From Adhaeribacter aquaticus DSM 16391 (GTDB taxonomy: Bacteria; Bacteroidota; Bacteroidia; Cytophagales; Hymenobacteraceae): DNA of 64,000 bases. The stretch is from the NCBI RefSeq assembly GCF_000473365.1, contig NZ_KI421517.1, positions 3,242,634-3,306,633 on the forward strand, in the 5' to 3' direction. Shown in pieces: positions 1 to 9,374 of this stretch (within the stretch, counting starts at the first letter, position 1; each line of letters begins with the position of its first letter). Below the pieces are notes generated by a model. It did not search any database and was not told the DNA's origin. It was given only the letters and a program-made list of their open reading frames with translations. A program made the translations under genes and the position numbers.

Positions 1-998
1 CCAAAGCAGGTTCTATTAAAAAATTACAACTGGTAACGGAAAGGTTGGTACCCATTTCAGCTTATGAGGTCTGCGTACGGGTTAAAGCCATAGGATTAAA
101 CTTTGCTGATATTTTTGCTATGCAGGGGCTTTATAGTGCCACGCCAGGTGGTTCCTTTATTCCAGGGCTGGAATTCTCGGGGGAAATAATAGCCGTAGGC
201 GAAGCAGTAACTGAATGGCAGGTAGGAGATCAGGTAATGGGCGTTACTAAATTTGGTGGCTATGCATCACACATTAATATACACCATCGGTATGTGGTTC
301 GGCTTCCGCACAATTGGACTTTTGAGGAAGGCGCAGGTTTCCTGGTGCAGGGGCTAACGGCTTATTATGCCCTGACCGAATTAGGAAATTTGCAGGAGAA
401 GATGACGGTTTTAATACATAGTGCAGCTGGAGGCGTGGGAATTTTAGCTAACCGGATTTGTAAAAAGTACCAGGCTTATACCATTGGTAGTGTAGGTCAG
501 GTAAATAAAGTTAACTTCTTACGGGAGAATGAAGGTTATGATGAGGTAATACTGCGGGATAAAAATTTCTATGATAAACTAAGACTTGCTCTTGGCGACC
601 GGCCACTAAAGCTGATTATGGAGTGCATTGGCGGAAAAGTTCTGGAACAAGGCTGGAAGGCATTGGCACCTACGGGGCGCATGGTTGTATATGGTAATGC
701 TAGTTTTACCAGCCATAGCGCAAAGCCAAATTTCCCCCAACTTTACTGGAAATATCTTAAGCGCCCAAAGATAGACCCGCTTCGCCTGCCTACCGAAAAT
801 AAGTCTTTAATGGGGTTTAACCTTATTTACCTTTACGAACAAACAGATATGATGCACCAGTTACTTTATAAATTGCAGGAACTCCAGATTGAGCCTCAGT
901 ATATTGGGCAGGTGTATAAGTTTAACCAAATGCAAGAGGCGATTTTTGATTTTCAGCGGGGAAGAACTATGGGCAAGGTGGTGGTAAAAGTTGATTAG
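1..998 (+). CDS. Quinone oxidoreductase / zinc-free alcohol dehydrogenase-like protein, 5' end cut by window
   Basis: This is a medium-chain dehydrogenase/reductase of the NADPH:quinone oxidoreductase type, expected to be a soluble NAD(P)H-dependent enzyme reducing quinones or enones. The reading frame is open to the left edge (frame beginning at base 3), so the N-terminus is missing; a TTG at 45 falls inside conserved sequence and is not the start. Visible family features are the N-terminal GroES-like fold with GLNFADIFAMQG and PGLEFSGEI, and the Rossmann motif HSAAGGVGILA. The catalytic-zinc cysteine/histidine set of true alcohol dehydrogenases is absent, which fits the quinone reductase/VAT-1 branch. 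The substrate is unknown. No neighbour suggests a pathway. Confidence 0.85.
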   Translation, partial: KAGSIKKLQLVTERLVPISAYEVCVRVKAIGLNFADIFAMQGLYSATPGGSFIPGLEFSGEIIAVGEAVTEWQVGDQVMGVTKFGGYASHINIHHRYVVRLPHNWTFEEGAGFLVQGLTAYYALTELGNLQEKMTVLIHSAAGGVGILANRICKKYQAYTIGSVGQVNKVNFLRENEGYDEVILRDKNFYDKLRLALGDRPLKLIMECIGGKVLEQGWKALAPTGRMVVYGNASFTSHSAKPNFPQLYWKYLKRPKIDPLRLPTENKSLMGFNLIYLYEQTDMMHQLLYKLQELQIEPQYIGQVYKFNQMQEAIFDFQRGRTMGKVVVKVD

Positions 999-1133
999 AA
1001 TTAATTTACTTTTGTTAAACCAGAAAGTACTGCTTTGAAAGAAAAGAGTATTCCGGAACTAGGTTTGATTTTAAAGCCCAACTTCTGTAAACCATTACGT
1101 CTACTTATCGTGCCGAGCAATTTATTACACTAA

Positions 1134-1592
1134 TTAGCTGTATGCTTCATCTGGTTTCGGCAGAAGCCAATTTAAAGCAGTGGTATAATCAATAAAAACC
1201 TCATGTTGAATAACACTGATAGATTGATAAAGGGTTTTACAAGCTTGGGTAAAATCGGTATTTGCGAGTAGGGCCGGATAATATTCCGTTGTAACAACTC
1301 CCAGCTTTAAAATAGGTGACGTGGAAGCCAGATAAATCCATTCCTTTATTATCCAATCTTTTTCTTCAGGAGATAAATAAGAAAGCTGCAGATCGTCAAT
1401 CAGCCAATAATGAATAAGAAGTTCTTTGGTTAGGGAAAAGGCTTTTAAGGTGCCTTCCTTGCGCTCTGTTAAGGTAATTTGCCGCTTCCAAATCAGGTTA
1501 AATAATGATTTATCTTTTGCCCAAAGAATGGTAATAAAATCATTTTCAAAAACTTGTTCCAGAATGATTTCAGAAATTATTTGATCTTCCAT
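1134..1592 (-). CDS. Conserved hypothetical protein, STAS/SpoIIAA-like
   Basis: The protein has 152 residues, no signal peptide and no membrane segment. It resembles a group of small Bacteroidota proteins with a possible STAS or SpoIIAA-like fold: alternating strand/helix pattern, a central SPILKLGVVTTEYYPALLANTDF and a C-terminal HEVFIDYTTALNWLL that ends the domain. The resemblance is from memory of the family and is not certain. It lies between the oxidoreductase gene and a single-domain response regulator on the same strand, and a second STAS-like gene follows at 3180, so it may take part in signalling. No catalytic residues can be named. Confidence 0.6.
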   Translation of the reverse strand: MEDQIISEIILEQVFENDFITILWAKDKSLFNLIWKRQITLTERKEGTLKAFSLTKELLIHYWLIDDLQLSYLSPEEKDWIIKEWIYLASTSPILKLGVVTTEYYPALLANTDFTQACKTLYQSISVIQHEVFIDYTTALNWLLPKPDEAYS

Positions 1593-1750
1593 CTATTTTA
1601 AATTAAGCGACAAACATAATTGTTATTTGTATTGAAAATAGTTAGAATCAAGAAAATAAACACCTGTAGGTGAAGAAAATTTCTGAAGGATTTGATAGGT
1701 TTAGTAAAGTTAAAGATTGGGCTATTAATTATTAATGGAAAATCAACCTT

Positions 1751-2176
1751 TTAAAAGGAGGTTTGCAACCTCGTATTTACTTTTAATTTTGATAAAGTTT
1801 CTTCCGTTAAAGGTTTTCCAATAAAATCAATCACAAAGTTATAAAGCTTAGCCCGGTTATAATCTTCCGGATCAATAGAAGAGGAAAGTATTACCACTTT
1901 GGTTTGAGGAATTAGTGAAGCAAATTGTTGGGAAAACATTTCCAGAAAGTCCCAACCATTCATAACAGGCATGTCCAGGTCCAGGAATATTAAATCAGGA
2001 AGTTTTTCTATTTGGCCTTTCTGGTAATTTTCCATCCAGTTATCATAATACCCGATACCCTTTTGCCCATCATCTAAAACCTTAATTTCATCTGCAAAAG
2101 CACATTTTTTTAAAATGAAGGTGCATATAACATGGGTAATTTCATCATCGTCAATAAGTAAAACTTTATTAAGCAT
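1751..2176 (-). CDS. Single-domain response regulator (CheY-like receiver)
   Basis: This 141-residue protein is a receiver domain with no output domain. The acidic pocket is D9-D10-D11, the phosphoacceptor is D66 in FLDLDMPVMNGWDF, the switch serine is S98/S99 in VVILSSS, and the conserved lysine is K121 in GKP. All residues for phosphorylation are present. Such stand-alone receivers in Bacteroidota usually pass phosphate between histidine kinases or bind partner proteins. No histidine kinase gene lies in the window, so its partner is unknown. The ATG at 2176 gives a start directly before the receiver, with no better alternative. Confidence 0.9.
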   Translation of the reverse strand: MLNKVLLIDDDEITHVICTFILKKCAFADEIKVLDDGQKGIGYYDNWMENYQKGQIEKLPDLIFLDLDMPVMNGWDFLEMFSQQFASLIPQTKVVILSSSIDPEDYNRAKLYNFVIDFIGKPLTEETLSKLKVNTRLQTSF

Positions 2177-3179
2177 AATCTTCCCTTCCGGTAAACTTTC
2201 TATAATGCAATTTTAAGGTTGCTCCTTTATTTTATTCAGTTATAATTGTACTGTTGCCACTTAATCCTTTACTCTACTATCTGTTTATAAACTTGGCCTT
2301 TTGCTTCCGGATTTACTATGAAAGTATAAGTATAATCAAATAATTTGCTCTTCAGCTTATTTTAAATTGATTCCTAATCCAGGATTTGATGGATTGTAAA
2401 GAATAGTGTAGTTACCTTTTTCCTTTCTAGGTTCAATATTTCTAGGCCATCTTGCTAACCAAATCCTGATATGGCTGGTAAGTTATATAAAAAACTGTCT
2501 TAATAGCTAGAAATAAAATTAATATCCTCACTTTCTGACGGTTTTTATTTCTGCCGAAAAGAACCTATTATTTTTTAAATAGAGAAGGGTAAGTTAGTTG
2601 GACGTCGTTCTTCTTTATAAAAAATTAGGGGTACAGCGGGAGGTAAAACAATATCACTAAGGGTAGCACCTACAAGAGGTTCTGTTTTCATGTAATTTTA
2701 AAAAATGCAATTGTAAAAATTGGATTTAAGCACGGTATTACAGAAGGCATGATAAAAACAGGTAATATGTTACTTGTGTCCCTAAACCTTGTTTTATTAT
2801 GCTATTACGCCACAGGTACAAGTTATTGATACTGTTCGTTAATTACTTTGACTCCTGATTTATGTCATTAGTTGCTCTTAGGTGCGTCTTAAAATGTTTT
2901 GGTTGCTTGGTTTTTAGCTTATTAAAATTCAAAACATTAGGTCATGCATGGCTGGAGGTGAAAAAAATTGCTGTTAAGTATAACTAAGACGTCCTGTTTT
3001 GGTTAAGGATTTTCTGCAAAAGAATCTTGTAGAAATAGTATAAAGCTTTAAAATGAAGTTGTTTAATTAATAACTAGAGAATTTATAGAAACAGGTTTAC
3101 TTAAAGATGGAAATCTGCCAGGGGACTTTTGGAGGAGGAAAAAGGTGCCAGGGGCAAGGTACGAAAGGTAGAATTTAGC
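2177..3179. other. Gene-poor stretch of about 1 kb
   Basis: The stretch is AT-rich and has stops in all frames, apart from one possible 38-codon reading frame on the minus strand at 2575-2691. I see no RNA gene, strong hairpin or repeat. Its right part may hold regulatory DNA for unknown use, because the flanking genes both read leftward. Confidence 0.5.
2575..2691 (-). CDS. Possible small hypothetical protein (38 aa)
   Basis: An ATG at 2691 opens a 38-codon frame ending in TAA at 2575. The peptide starts MKTEPLVGATLSDIVLPPAV and ends in RRPTNLPFSI, which is less random-looking than the surrounding AT-rich DNA. No family is recognised. It may be a real small protein, the start of a decayed gene, or chance. 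Confidence 0.22.
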   Translation of the reverse strand: MKTEPLVGATLSDIVLPPAVPLIFYKEERRPTNLPFSI

Positions 3180-3452
3180 TCAGGTTTTTATTTCAACATT
3201 TAATAATTGCTCAAAACCTAAAATTTCAAGTACCCTTAATATTTTTTGGTTAGGGTTAAGAATAATTATTTTCTTGTTATTGTTTTGATGCTTTAAAAGC
3301 AAACTCAGGTCTGAGCTACTTAGATTTTCTATTTTTGAAAAATCTAATATTAAATTTTCTCCCTGAATTGCTCCTTCCAATTGATTGTCAACAGAGGGCG
3401 TAATTTGATTAGAGCCATCACTCAATTTTGGGTTATTAGTTGTCTCTGTCAT
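3180..3452 (-). CDS. Small STAS-domain-like protein
   Basis: This 90-residue protein has a polar N-terminal tail of about 28 residues followed by a shortened STAS-like core: LILDFSKIENLSSSDLSLLLK, then KKIIILNPNQKILRVLEILGF. STAS proteins act as anti-sigma antagonists or scaffold components and are phosphorylated on a serine in the position corresponding to SSS here (about residues 45-47). The domain lacks the first strand of a full STAS fold, so assignment is tentative. Together with the receiver protein at 1751 it may form part of a partner-switching or stressosome-like pathway, but no kinase or phosphatase is adjacent. Confidence 0.6.
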   Translation of the reverse strand: MTETTNNPKLSDGSNQITPSVDNQLEGAIQGENLILDFSKIENLSSSDLSLLLKHQNNNKKIIILNPNQKILRVLEILGFEQLLNVEIKT

Positions 3453-3611
3453 AGAATATTATAATAACTTTCTCTAATATAAGCATTAATGGTTTAAAAT
3501 CAATAGGTCTAACTTAGCTTATTTATAAAAAACTATTGAAATGTTATATAAAAGAATATTCCTTTACTTGATAAAGTATTGATTCTACTTTAGGTGAGCT
3601 ACCAAGTAAGG

Positions 3612-3650
3612 AACAACAGCGCCTCTTTTACCGGAAGAGGCGCTGTTGTT
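3612..3650 (-). terminator. Strong hairpin terminator
   Basis: Two perfect 16-base arms (3612-3627 and 3635-3650) enclose a 7-base loop. The hairpin begins 12 bases beyond the stop of the exported isomerase gene and ends its operon. There is no long T-run on either side, as is common for Bacteroidota terminators. Confidence 0.85.
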
Positions 3651-3662
3651 ATAGTTTGAATT

Positions 3663-4568
3663 CTATGCTTTAATATTACGTTTTACATGTTCAATTAGCC
3701 AGTCGCCTACTTTTTCATAGTCTATATCCTGAAAGTTTCGATTCCATTGCTCAACGGAATAGATACCTTTAAAACCATGTTTTTCGGCCATTTGTACACA
3801 GCGGTCAAAGTCATAAGAAACATGTTCCATATTGGCATTAAACTCATCAGCCTTGGCAGAAATCAGATAAGCATGGGGCATTATTTTCTCTAATGATTGG
3901 TACATAGTATCGTGCGGGTAGTTGCCAAAGTCGGGTAAGGTATAAATATTCTTTGGTCCGGCTTCCTGCCTGATCCGTAGGTGCACATCGGGGTTCATTT
4001 CAATGCCAAAATGGTTTTCGTTTAAGAGCACCAGTTTTTTACTCATAGCATATTTATTAACCTCTTTTAAAGACTGGATGCTTTTCTCTACCGATCCACT
4101 ATTGCCGGGGTTAATCCGGATACAAGGAGAACCTAGAAAAGCTACCGCATCCATCCATTTTTTTACATGGTCGATGCTTCTTAACCGTTCGTCTTCATTG
4201 GTGCTGGCTAAGTTATAAGCGGTATCTACTTGTACATTAATCAGCTTGGAACGGGAACCGGTAAGTTTGCCTTTTAATTTATCCAAGTATGGTTGCTCCA
4301 ACGATTCAAAATGGGTACTCCAGAACTCCACCTTATTTATACCAAACCGGTCGCGGTAAAAAGAGGGCACATCCAAAAGTGTTAATTCATTTTTGATGGT
4401 TGTGAGTTCTGCCGGTTTGGTTTGTTTGAAGCGGTACCGAAATAATACAGTACCCATGGCAATCCGATCCATTTTGTTTTTATTCTGGAAAGCCATACTT
4501 AAGGATGGTGCTACCCAGGCAGATAAAACCAGACCCGATGATTTAAAAATAAATTCTCTTCTTTTCAT
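3663..4568 (-). CDS. Tat-exported sugar phosphate isomerase/epimerase-like TIM-barrel protein
   Basis: The protein belongs to the xylose-isomerase-like TIM-barrel superfamily (AP endonuclease 2 fold) whose members act on keto sugars. I place the start at ATG 4568, giving 301 residues, because it begins with a Tat-type leader (MKRREFIFKSSG followed by a hydrophobic run ending SMAFQ), whereas the longer frame from 4652 would overlap the upstream gene. Metal-site candidates include the E/H of LLNENHFGIEM, the D of LPDFGN and the final E of YSVEQW. It follows the PQQ dehydrogenase by 64 bases and is last in the operon ThuA-PQQ dehydrogenase-isomerase. Such exported isomerases accompany periplasmic sugar oxidation in this phylum; the exact substrate is unknown. 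Confidence 0.82.
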   Translation of the reverse strand: MKRREFIFKSSGLVLSAWVAPSLSMAFQNKNKMDRIAMGTVLFRYRFKQTKPAELTTIKNELTLLDVPSFYRDRFGINKVEFWSTHFESLEQPYLDKLKGKLTGSRSKLINVQVDTAYNLASTNEDERLRSIDHVKKWMDAVAFLGSPCIRINPGNSGSVEKSIQSLKEVNKYAMSKKLVLLNENHFGIEMNPDVHLRIRQEAGPKNIYTLPDFGNYPHDTMYQSLEKIMPHAYLISAKADEFNANMEHVSYDFDRCVQMAEKHGFKGIYSVEQWNRNFQDIDYEKVGDWLIEHVKRNIKA

Positions 4569-4632
4569 TCGTAAACAAGTTATTCCGCTGCTGGAAGGTA
4601 ATAATCCAACAGTGGAAGCTAGGTTATTGATT

Positions 4633-6984
4633 TTAATTATTGGGTAAGGCAAATACTACATAACCGCCCTGTGGCTGCGGGCCTTCGGCCCCAATGCCAC
4701 TTTCACGGGATTTGGGTCCCCAGGTAAGCGGAGTAGAGGCATTTACCACTAAATAATGTTTGCCGTTTACTTCATACATGGAAGGTAAGCCTTCGGTACC
4801 GGTAGGTAATTCTCCCGTCCATAAGGTTTCCCCATTATCGGCATCAAAGGCATAAATTTTACCATCCTTCGCAGTAGAGAAAATAATGCCGTTAGAAGTT
4901 ACAATCATGCCACTGCGTTGCGAACCACGGGGAACGCCTGTATTTTTTGCACCTGCCTGCGTGGCTAATAAATCCTGGCCTAATGGTTTCTTCCATTTAA
5001 TTATGCCTTTGTTCAAATCATAAGCCACTATAGAAGACCAGGGCGGCATCATGATGTGCGGAAAGCCTAATCCGTAATTGGTAAAGTATTTGTCTTTAGG
5101 TGCATCTACTCCTTCCGGGTAGGCCTTTAACGGGTCCACTGCTCGTTTTAATGCTTGTCCGCCTGGCGCCCCGCCCGAGGCTACCACTGGGCCACTTGGT
5201 AAAGTAACTGAACCTGCATTTAGGCCCAAACCACCGGGTGCGCCGCCCCCCGCCGGATTACCCAGGTTACCTCCCAGGAATCGGTAAATTTCACGTAAAG
5301 ATCCCTCGTCTATGTGCTGGAAGGCGGGCATTTGCCCGCGGCCCGAAACAACCACCTGCTGAAAGTTTTCGAAGTTAAATTTATTACCCACATTTACTAA
5401 AGGCGGCCCGTTTAAGCCTTGCCGGTCGGCACCATGGCAGGCCTGGCAGTTTTGAGTATAATGGGTTTGGCCTTTTTGTAGTAAAGCATTATTGGCAGCT
5501 GCCATTGGTCCGGGCGAAGCAGTGCGTTTCTCCAGTTTGTAAAACGAAGGAAAATCCTGGGCCAAGATATAAACCATACCTTTCTCCGGATTAGCAGCGG
5601 TATTGCCCCAATTGGCGCCCCCTACGGCTCCTGGTACGGCTATGGTTTCGTAATTAAGCGATGGTGGCGTAAATAAGCCGGTTTTAGCGGCTTGTATTCG
5701 TTTCGTCCAGGTTTCTCTTTCTGCTGAGGTTAAAAAATACGGTGATAAATCTTCCACAGTCATTTTTTGCCGTAAGAAAGTAGGTAACCCTGTTGGGAAA
5801 GGCTGGGTAGGCCAGGCTTTCTCTCCCGGTACATCACTTGGTGGTACCGGGCGTTCTTCAACGGGCCAGAGTGGCTCGCCAGTTTCTCGGTTAAAAACAA
5901 AAAGGTAGCCATGTTTGGTGGCCTGAGCTACCGCATCAATCTTTTTGCCTTTATGGTTTAAGGTAATTAATTGGGGGGCAGCCGTAGGATCATAATCCCA
6001 GATATCGTGGTGTACTAACTGAAAATGCCAGATCCGTTTTCCTGTACGGGCATCTAAAGCTACTAAGCTGGTGCCATACAAATTACTTCCAATCCGGTCG
6101 GCGCCGTAATAGTCGTAGGTAGGTGAGCCCACCGGGAAATAAGCAATACCCCGTTTTTCGTCCAAAGAGATTTCGCCCCAGGTATTAGCTCCGCCTATAT
6201 ATTTATAGGCATCTTTAGGCCAGGTTTCGTAGCCATACTCTCCGGGTTGCGGAATGGTATGAAAAGTCCAAACTAATTTACCCGTTTCCACATCAAATGC
6301 CCGTAAGTGGCCAGGAGTGGAGAAGTAATCTTCGCCGGTGGCTGAGCCTAACATAATCAGGTTTTCATAAATACGACCCGGACCACTTGATTGTGCCCGG
6401 GAAATCGTTTTCGGGTCCCGCCCTAAACCTTCCCGCAAATCTACTATGCCATTATTTCCAAAAGTCAGTATGGACTTTCCGGTTTGCGCATCAATGGCCT
6501 GCAGGTTGTTATTCATCATAAATAACAGTCTCCGGTCTTTTCTGTCCTTGCTTTCCCAGTAGTTTAACCCGCGTCGCGATATACCTTGCAAATTAGCATG
6601 AATCCAAATTTCTTCGCCGGTAGTGGCATTAAGAGCTACCAATGAATTGTTCTTGGCCAGTACAAACATCACATTATCTACTATAATGGGATTAAACTGG
6701 TATTGGCTTTTATCGCCGGTAGGGTAAAACCATGCTACCTTAAGTTGGTTTACATTTGATTTATTTATCTCTTTCTGAAGTACATATTTTGACTGATCGG
6801 GGCCGCCGCCATAATCTTTCCAGGTTTTATGCTGATTGTTGCCGCTGGAATTAGTTTCGCCGATAAGGCTTTGTTTGGTTGTTTTGCTGCAACCTAAACT
6901 TAACGCTAATAGAAGCGTCAGTTGGATGTTGACAGAAAAGCCACCTTTGGTGATTTTTTTTATATTACAATTGTTAAAAAACAT
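4633..6984 (-). CDS. PQQ-dependent dehydrogenase lipoprotein with an internal cytochrome c domain
   Basis: This 783-residue quinoprotein is predicted to oxidise an alcohol or sugar in the periplasm and pass electrons to its own heme. A lipobox (LSLGC, Cys32) anchors it in a membrane. Beta-propeller tryptophan-docking-like motifs recur around residues 117, 231, 310, 654 and 713 (for example ALDARTGKRIWHFQ). The heme motif CQACH is at 513-517, with a likely axial Met552 in GQMPAF. The heme domain sits inside the propeller, before its last blades, rather than at the C-terminus as in classic type II quinohemoproteins. A Gly/Pro-rich linker (about 572-610) follows it. It lies between ThuA and an exported isomerase. 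No PQQ biosynthesis genes are in the window. Confidence 0.9.
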   Translation of the reverse strand: MFFNNCNIKKITKGGFSVNIQLTLLLALSLGCSKTTKQSLIGETNSSGNNQHKTWKDYGGGPDQSKYVLQKEINKSNVNQLKVAWFYPTGDKSQYQFNPIIVDNVMFVLAKNNSLVALNATTGEEIWIHANLQGISRRGLNYWESKDRKDRRLLFMMNNNLQAIDAQTGKSILTFGNNGIVDLREGLGRDPKTISRAQSSGPGRIYENLIMLGSATGEDYFSTPGHLRAFDVETGKLVWTFHTIPQPGEYGYETWPKDAYKYIGGANTWGEISLDEKRGIAYFPVGSPTYDYYGADRIGSNLYGTSLVALDARTGKRIWHFQLVHHDIWDYDPTAAPQLITLNHKGKKIDAVAQATKHGYLFVFNRETGEPLWPVEERPVPPSDVPGEKAWPTQPFPTGLPTFLRQKMTVEDLSPYFLTSAERETWTKRIQAAKTGLFTPPSLNYETIAVPGAVGGANWGNTAANPEKGMVYILAQDFPSFYKLEKRTASPGPMAAANNALLQKGQTHYTQNCQACHGADRQGLNGPPLVNVGNKFNFENFQQVVVSGRGQMPAFQHIDEGSLREIYRFLGGNLGNPAGGGAPGGLGLNAGSVTLPSGPVVASGGAPGGQALKRAVDPLKAYPEGVDAPKDKYFTNYGLGFPHIMMPPWSSIVAYDLNKGIIKWKKPLGQDLLATQAGAKNTGVPRGSQRSGMIVTSNGIIFSTAKDGKIYAFDADNGETLWTGELPTGTEGLPSMYEVNGKHYLVVNASTPLTWGPKSRESGIGAEGPQPQGGYVVFALPNN

Positions 6985-7134
6985 TCCTATTGTGTGTTTG
7001 GTGTAATTTGTTTTTACTATTTTAAAAATTCGCCATCTGCTACTTTAGCAAGTAGCATGGCTAAGTTGGTAAAAAGTAAGGGTGGATTTATTAAACCTTA
7101 TATTTTACAGAAAGGATGTTTTAAGATCAGGAGG

Positions 7135-8076
7135 TTATTGAGCCTTGGGAATGGTGGATTGTATCCCTTTTGCGGGTACTTCCAGTTTCGCTGCCCAGGC
7201 AATGCCATTTAATAAAAAACGCCGGTAATCTTCAATTTGCATATTGGAGTGGTAATCAACACCTCCCATAACAAATCCCCGGCCACCATCTTCGCGCTGG
7301 TAAGCCCAAGCCGCTACCTGTTGCCCAACCGGTGATTTGGCGGGAGTCCCCAATAAAAGGTCCGTTCGTTTTGGATCGTTAGGCAGGAAAAACCGACAAA
7401 AGATTTCGTCTTTATATGTCCACGGTTTAACCCCACGTAATACCGGGTGACTTTCGTTTTTTAAGGTAATTGTCCAGTCATCATTGGGGTTGCGGGAAGC
7501 CATTTGTACCCACAAGCCACCCGTCCAGTCTAAAAATAAACCCCGGGCTTTCCAGTGTTCCACCCAATTAGCATAATGAAAAACGACTACGCCTACACCT
7601 GTTTTTACCAGTTTGTCCAGGTCGTTCAGGTAAGCCTGTGTTTCAGCGTCGTAAGACCTCCCATCGGTAGATGGCTGCGGAGGGAAAAGAGGATGGGTTT
7701 CGCGGGTATCGCGGTCGGAGCTACTTAAAATTACAATAGCCGCCGCATCTTTCAATTCATTTATATCTTTGGGAGCTTTGCCTACAATTACTTTGGTGGT
7801 AACCCCTTTTAAGTTAGTAGATGTTTCCAGGCATTGGGCTAACAATCGTAAATCTTTTTCATATTCGTGCCGGCCAGGAGCACCATGATCTTTGGGACCC
7901 GCCAAAAATATAATTTTTTTAGATTGAGCAATAGCCAACTGCCCATTTACGGTGAAGCCCACAAGCACAAAAGCTACTAAAACTGCTTTTAGCTGATGGG
8001 TAATTTTGTGAAAGGAAGGAGTACTTAGCCTAAAGAATTGCTCCTTTAAACTACTCCGGGTAGTTAAGTTAAACAT
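7135..8076 (-). CDS. Secreted ThuA-like protein
   Basis: ThuA proteins have a flavodoxin/glutamine-amidotransferase-like fold and are linked to handling of (3-keto-)sugars such as trehalose derivatives; their chemistry is not firmly settled. This 313-residue copy has a long N-terminal region with a hydrophobic stretch ending near AIAQ (about residue 51), then the domain from KKIIFLAGPKDHGAPGRHEY to FVMGGVDYHSNM and NGIAWAAKLEV. It is the first gene of an operon with the PQQ dehydrogenase (150-base gap) and the exported isomerase. Placement with a periplasmic oxidase suggests a role in extracytoplasmic oxidised-sugar metabolism. Confidence 0.85.
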   Translation of the reverse strand: MFNLTTRSSLKEQFFRLSTPSFHKITHQLKAVLVAFVLVGFTVNGQLAIAQSKKIIFLAGPKDHGAPGRHEYEKDLRLLAQCLETSTNLKGVTTKVIVGKAPKDINELKDAAAIVILSSSDRDTRETHPLFPPQPSTDGRSYDAETQAYLNDLDKLVKTGVGVVVFHYANWVEHWKARGLFLDWTGGLWVQMASRNPNDDWTITLKNESHPVLRGVKPWTYKDEIFCRFFLPNDPKRTDLLLGTPAKSPVGQQVAAWAYQREDGGRGFVMGGVDYHSNMQIEDYRRFLLNGIAWAAKLEVPAKGIQSTIPKAQ

Positions 8077-8444
8077 AGGTAATTTATTTGTGGTGAAAAA
8101 AGTAAATAGAAACAGAGAGGTATTATTTTGTCATTCCGGGTTTATTTAATTGATCTAATGTAACTTGAGTAAAGCTAACCTGTAATTGTAAAAATGACAA
8201 AAATTAAATAAAATTTAATTTGCCTTTTTTAAGGCAGAGGAGGTGACAAGCAGAATGCTACATCTGAATAAATAAATACGGATAAATTAGCAGGTTTAGT
8301 TGGCCGAAGCCGAAATATAATATTGAGGAAACTACTTTTGGGAAAAGGACTCGCAATGGGAGTAAAAAAGTTAGAAAAAAGGTAAACTACAAAAGGAAGG
8401 GTTAGCGAGAAGTAATAGTTTACCTTACTGTTATAAATAAAAAA
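8077..8444. other. Intergenic, promoter side of the ThuA operon
   Basis: The stretch has no open frame longer than about 30 codons and no clear hairpin. It must contain the promoter of the ThuA-PQQ-isomerase operon near its left end, but I could not pick out a convincing -33/-7 pair. Confidence 0.4.
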
Positions 8445-8621
8445 TTATCCTTCTTTAGTAAGAATCCATTTCTCGTATTCGTGCTCATAAATGCCTTTCT
8501 GGCCACTGGAGCGAGCAGATAAAAAAAGATGATTAAATTCTTCTACTAAAGTAGTAGGAATAAATTTAGTTGTATAGGTGTCATTAATTTGTAAAACTAA
8601 AACAGGTGTTTTATTAATCAT
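8445..8621 (-). CDS. Small hypothetical protein (58 aa)
   Basis: An ATG at 8621 opens a 58-codon frame ending at TAA 8445. The peptide begins MINKTPVLVLQINDTYTTKF and ends EKWILTKEG. It is cytosolic-looking with no signal peptide. It lies 33 bases after another small gene on the same strand (8655-8873), so the two are probably co-transcribed. The composition is balanced and more protein-like than the neighbouring AT-rich DNA. No family is recognised. Confidence 0.5.
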   Translation of the reverse strand: MINKTPVLVLQINDTYTTKFIPTTLVEEFNHLFLSARSSGQKGIYEHEYEKWILTKEG

Positions 8622-8654
8622 ATAAAAGTAAAATTTAAAGTGTGGTTATTAAAC

Positions 8655-8873
8655 TTATAGGAACGAACGGTGAACCGTGTTTAATAATTTGTTTTCCAAG
8701 AAGTCTATAAATTCGCTCGATAGATCTTCCCGCAAATCAATCTCGATTTTATGTTTTTCATTATCCTTAATATAAGACCCACTTATTTGTTTTTTATGGG
8801 TCAAAGGATTAAAACCAATGTTATACTCTAACATGGCAGAAGGATGCTGTTTGTTAAATTCCTGGATGGTCAT
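8655..8873 (-). CDS. Small hypothetical protein (72 aa)
   Basis: This 72-residue protein has no signal peptide or membrane segment. It shows a strand-rich middle (AMLEYNIGFNPLTHKKQISGSYIKD is the approximate span of two strands) followed by an amphipathic helix with SSEFIDFLENKLL. No family is recognised. It precedes the 58-residue gene at 8445 by 33 bases, suggesting a two-gene unit. A toxin-antitoxin pair is possible from size and spacing, but no known toxin or antitoxin motif is visible. Confidence 0.5.
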   Translation of the reverse strand: MTIQEFNKQHPSAMLEYNIGFNPLTHKKQISGSYIKDNEKHKIEIDLREDLSSEFIDFLENKLLNTVHRSFL

Positions 8874-9374
8874 GCAACAGTATACGAAATGTTAAAGTTT
8901 TAGGATATCAAAATGTAGTAATATTATCCTATAAAAACAAAGAATTTTTTAAATAAGTGTAAATTAATTAAATACAGGCTCAATTTTTCATTTTTGAAAA
9001 GGATTTTACTTAACCGATTAAACAAACGATTATAATATGGCTGGTAAGCGTTATATTTACAATAACCCAAGTTCTAACCATAATAGTTTATCAATCAAAA
9101 ACAAGTAAGCATATCATAGAGGTGGTGGCTCTATCTTATAAAAACCATATTTTTAGGAAAAAGCCAGGGTTGTCTGATAAAGGAATTAGCCTCTACAATA
9201 AAACCGATGAGAGGTAAATACTTAACTGTAAACTGTTTAATTAGCTAAATTTGACCTTCTGTGAAAGGAGGGAAAAGCAGGGAGATAACTTAAATTAATC
9301 AGGTAGCATTAGATGGCTATGGTAATTAGGAAGGGATGGTTCTCTGGGTTTAAATTATAGTAAGATAAAAATAA
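8874..9374. other. Intergenic, nothing recognised
   Basis: About 500 AT-rich bases separate the small genes from the terminator of the xylanase. All frames are closed within short distances. No RNA gene or repeat is apparent. Confidence 0.4.

Noticed and set aside
4569-4652. Longer start of the exported isomerase
   Set aside because: It would overlap the PQQ dehydrogenase gene and hide the Tat leader that begins at 4568.
6922-7212. 96-codon plus-strand frame
   Set aside because: It runs across the ends of two minus-strand genes and has no protein-like pattern; it is a shadow.
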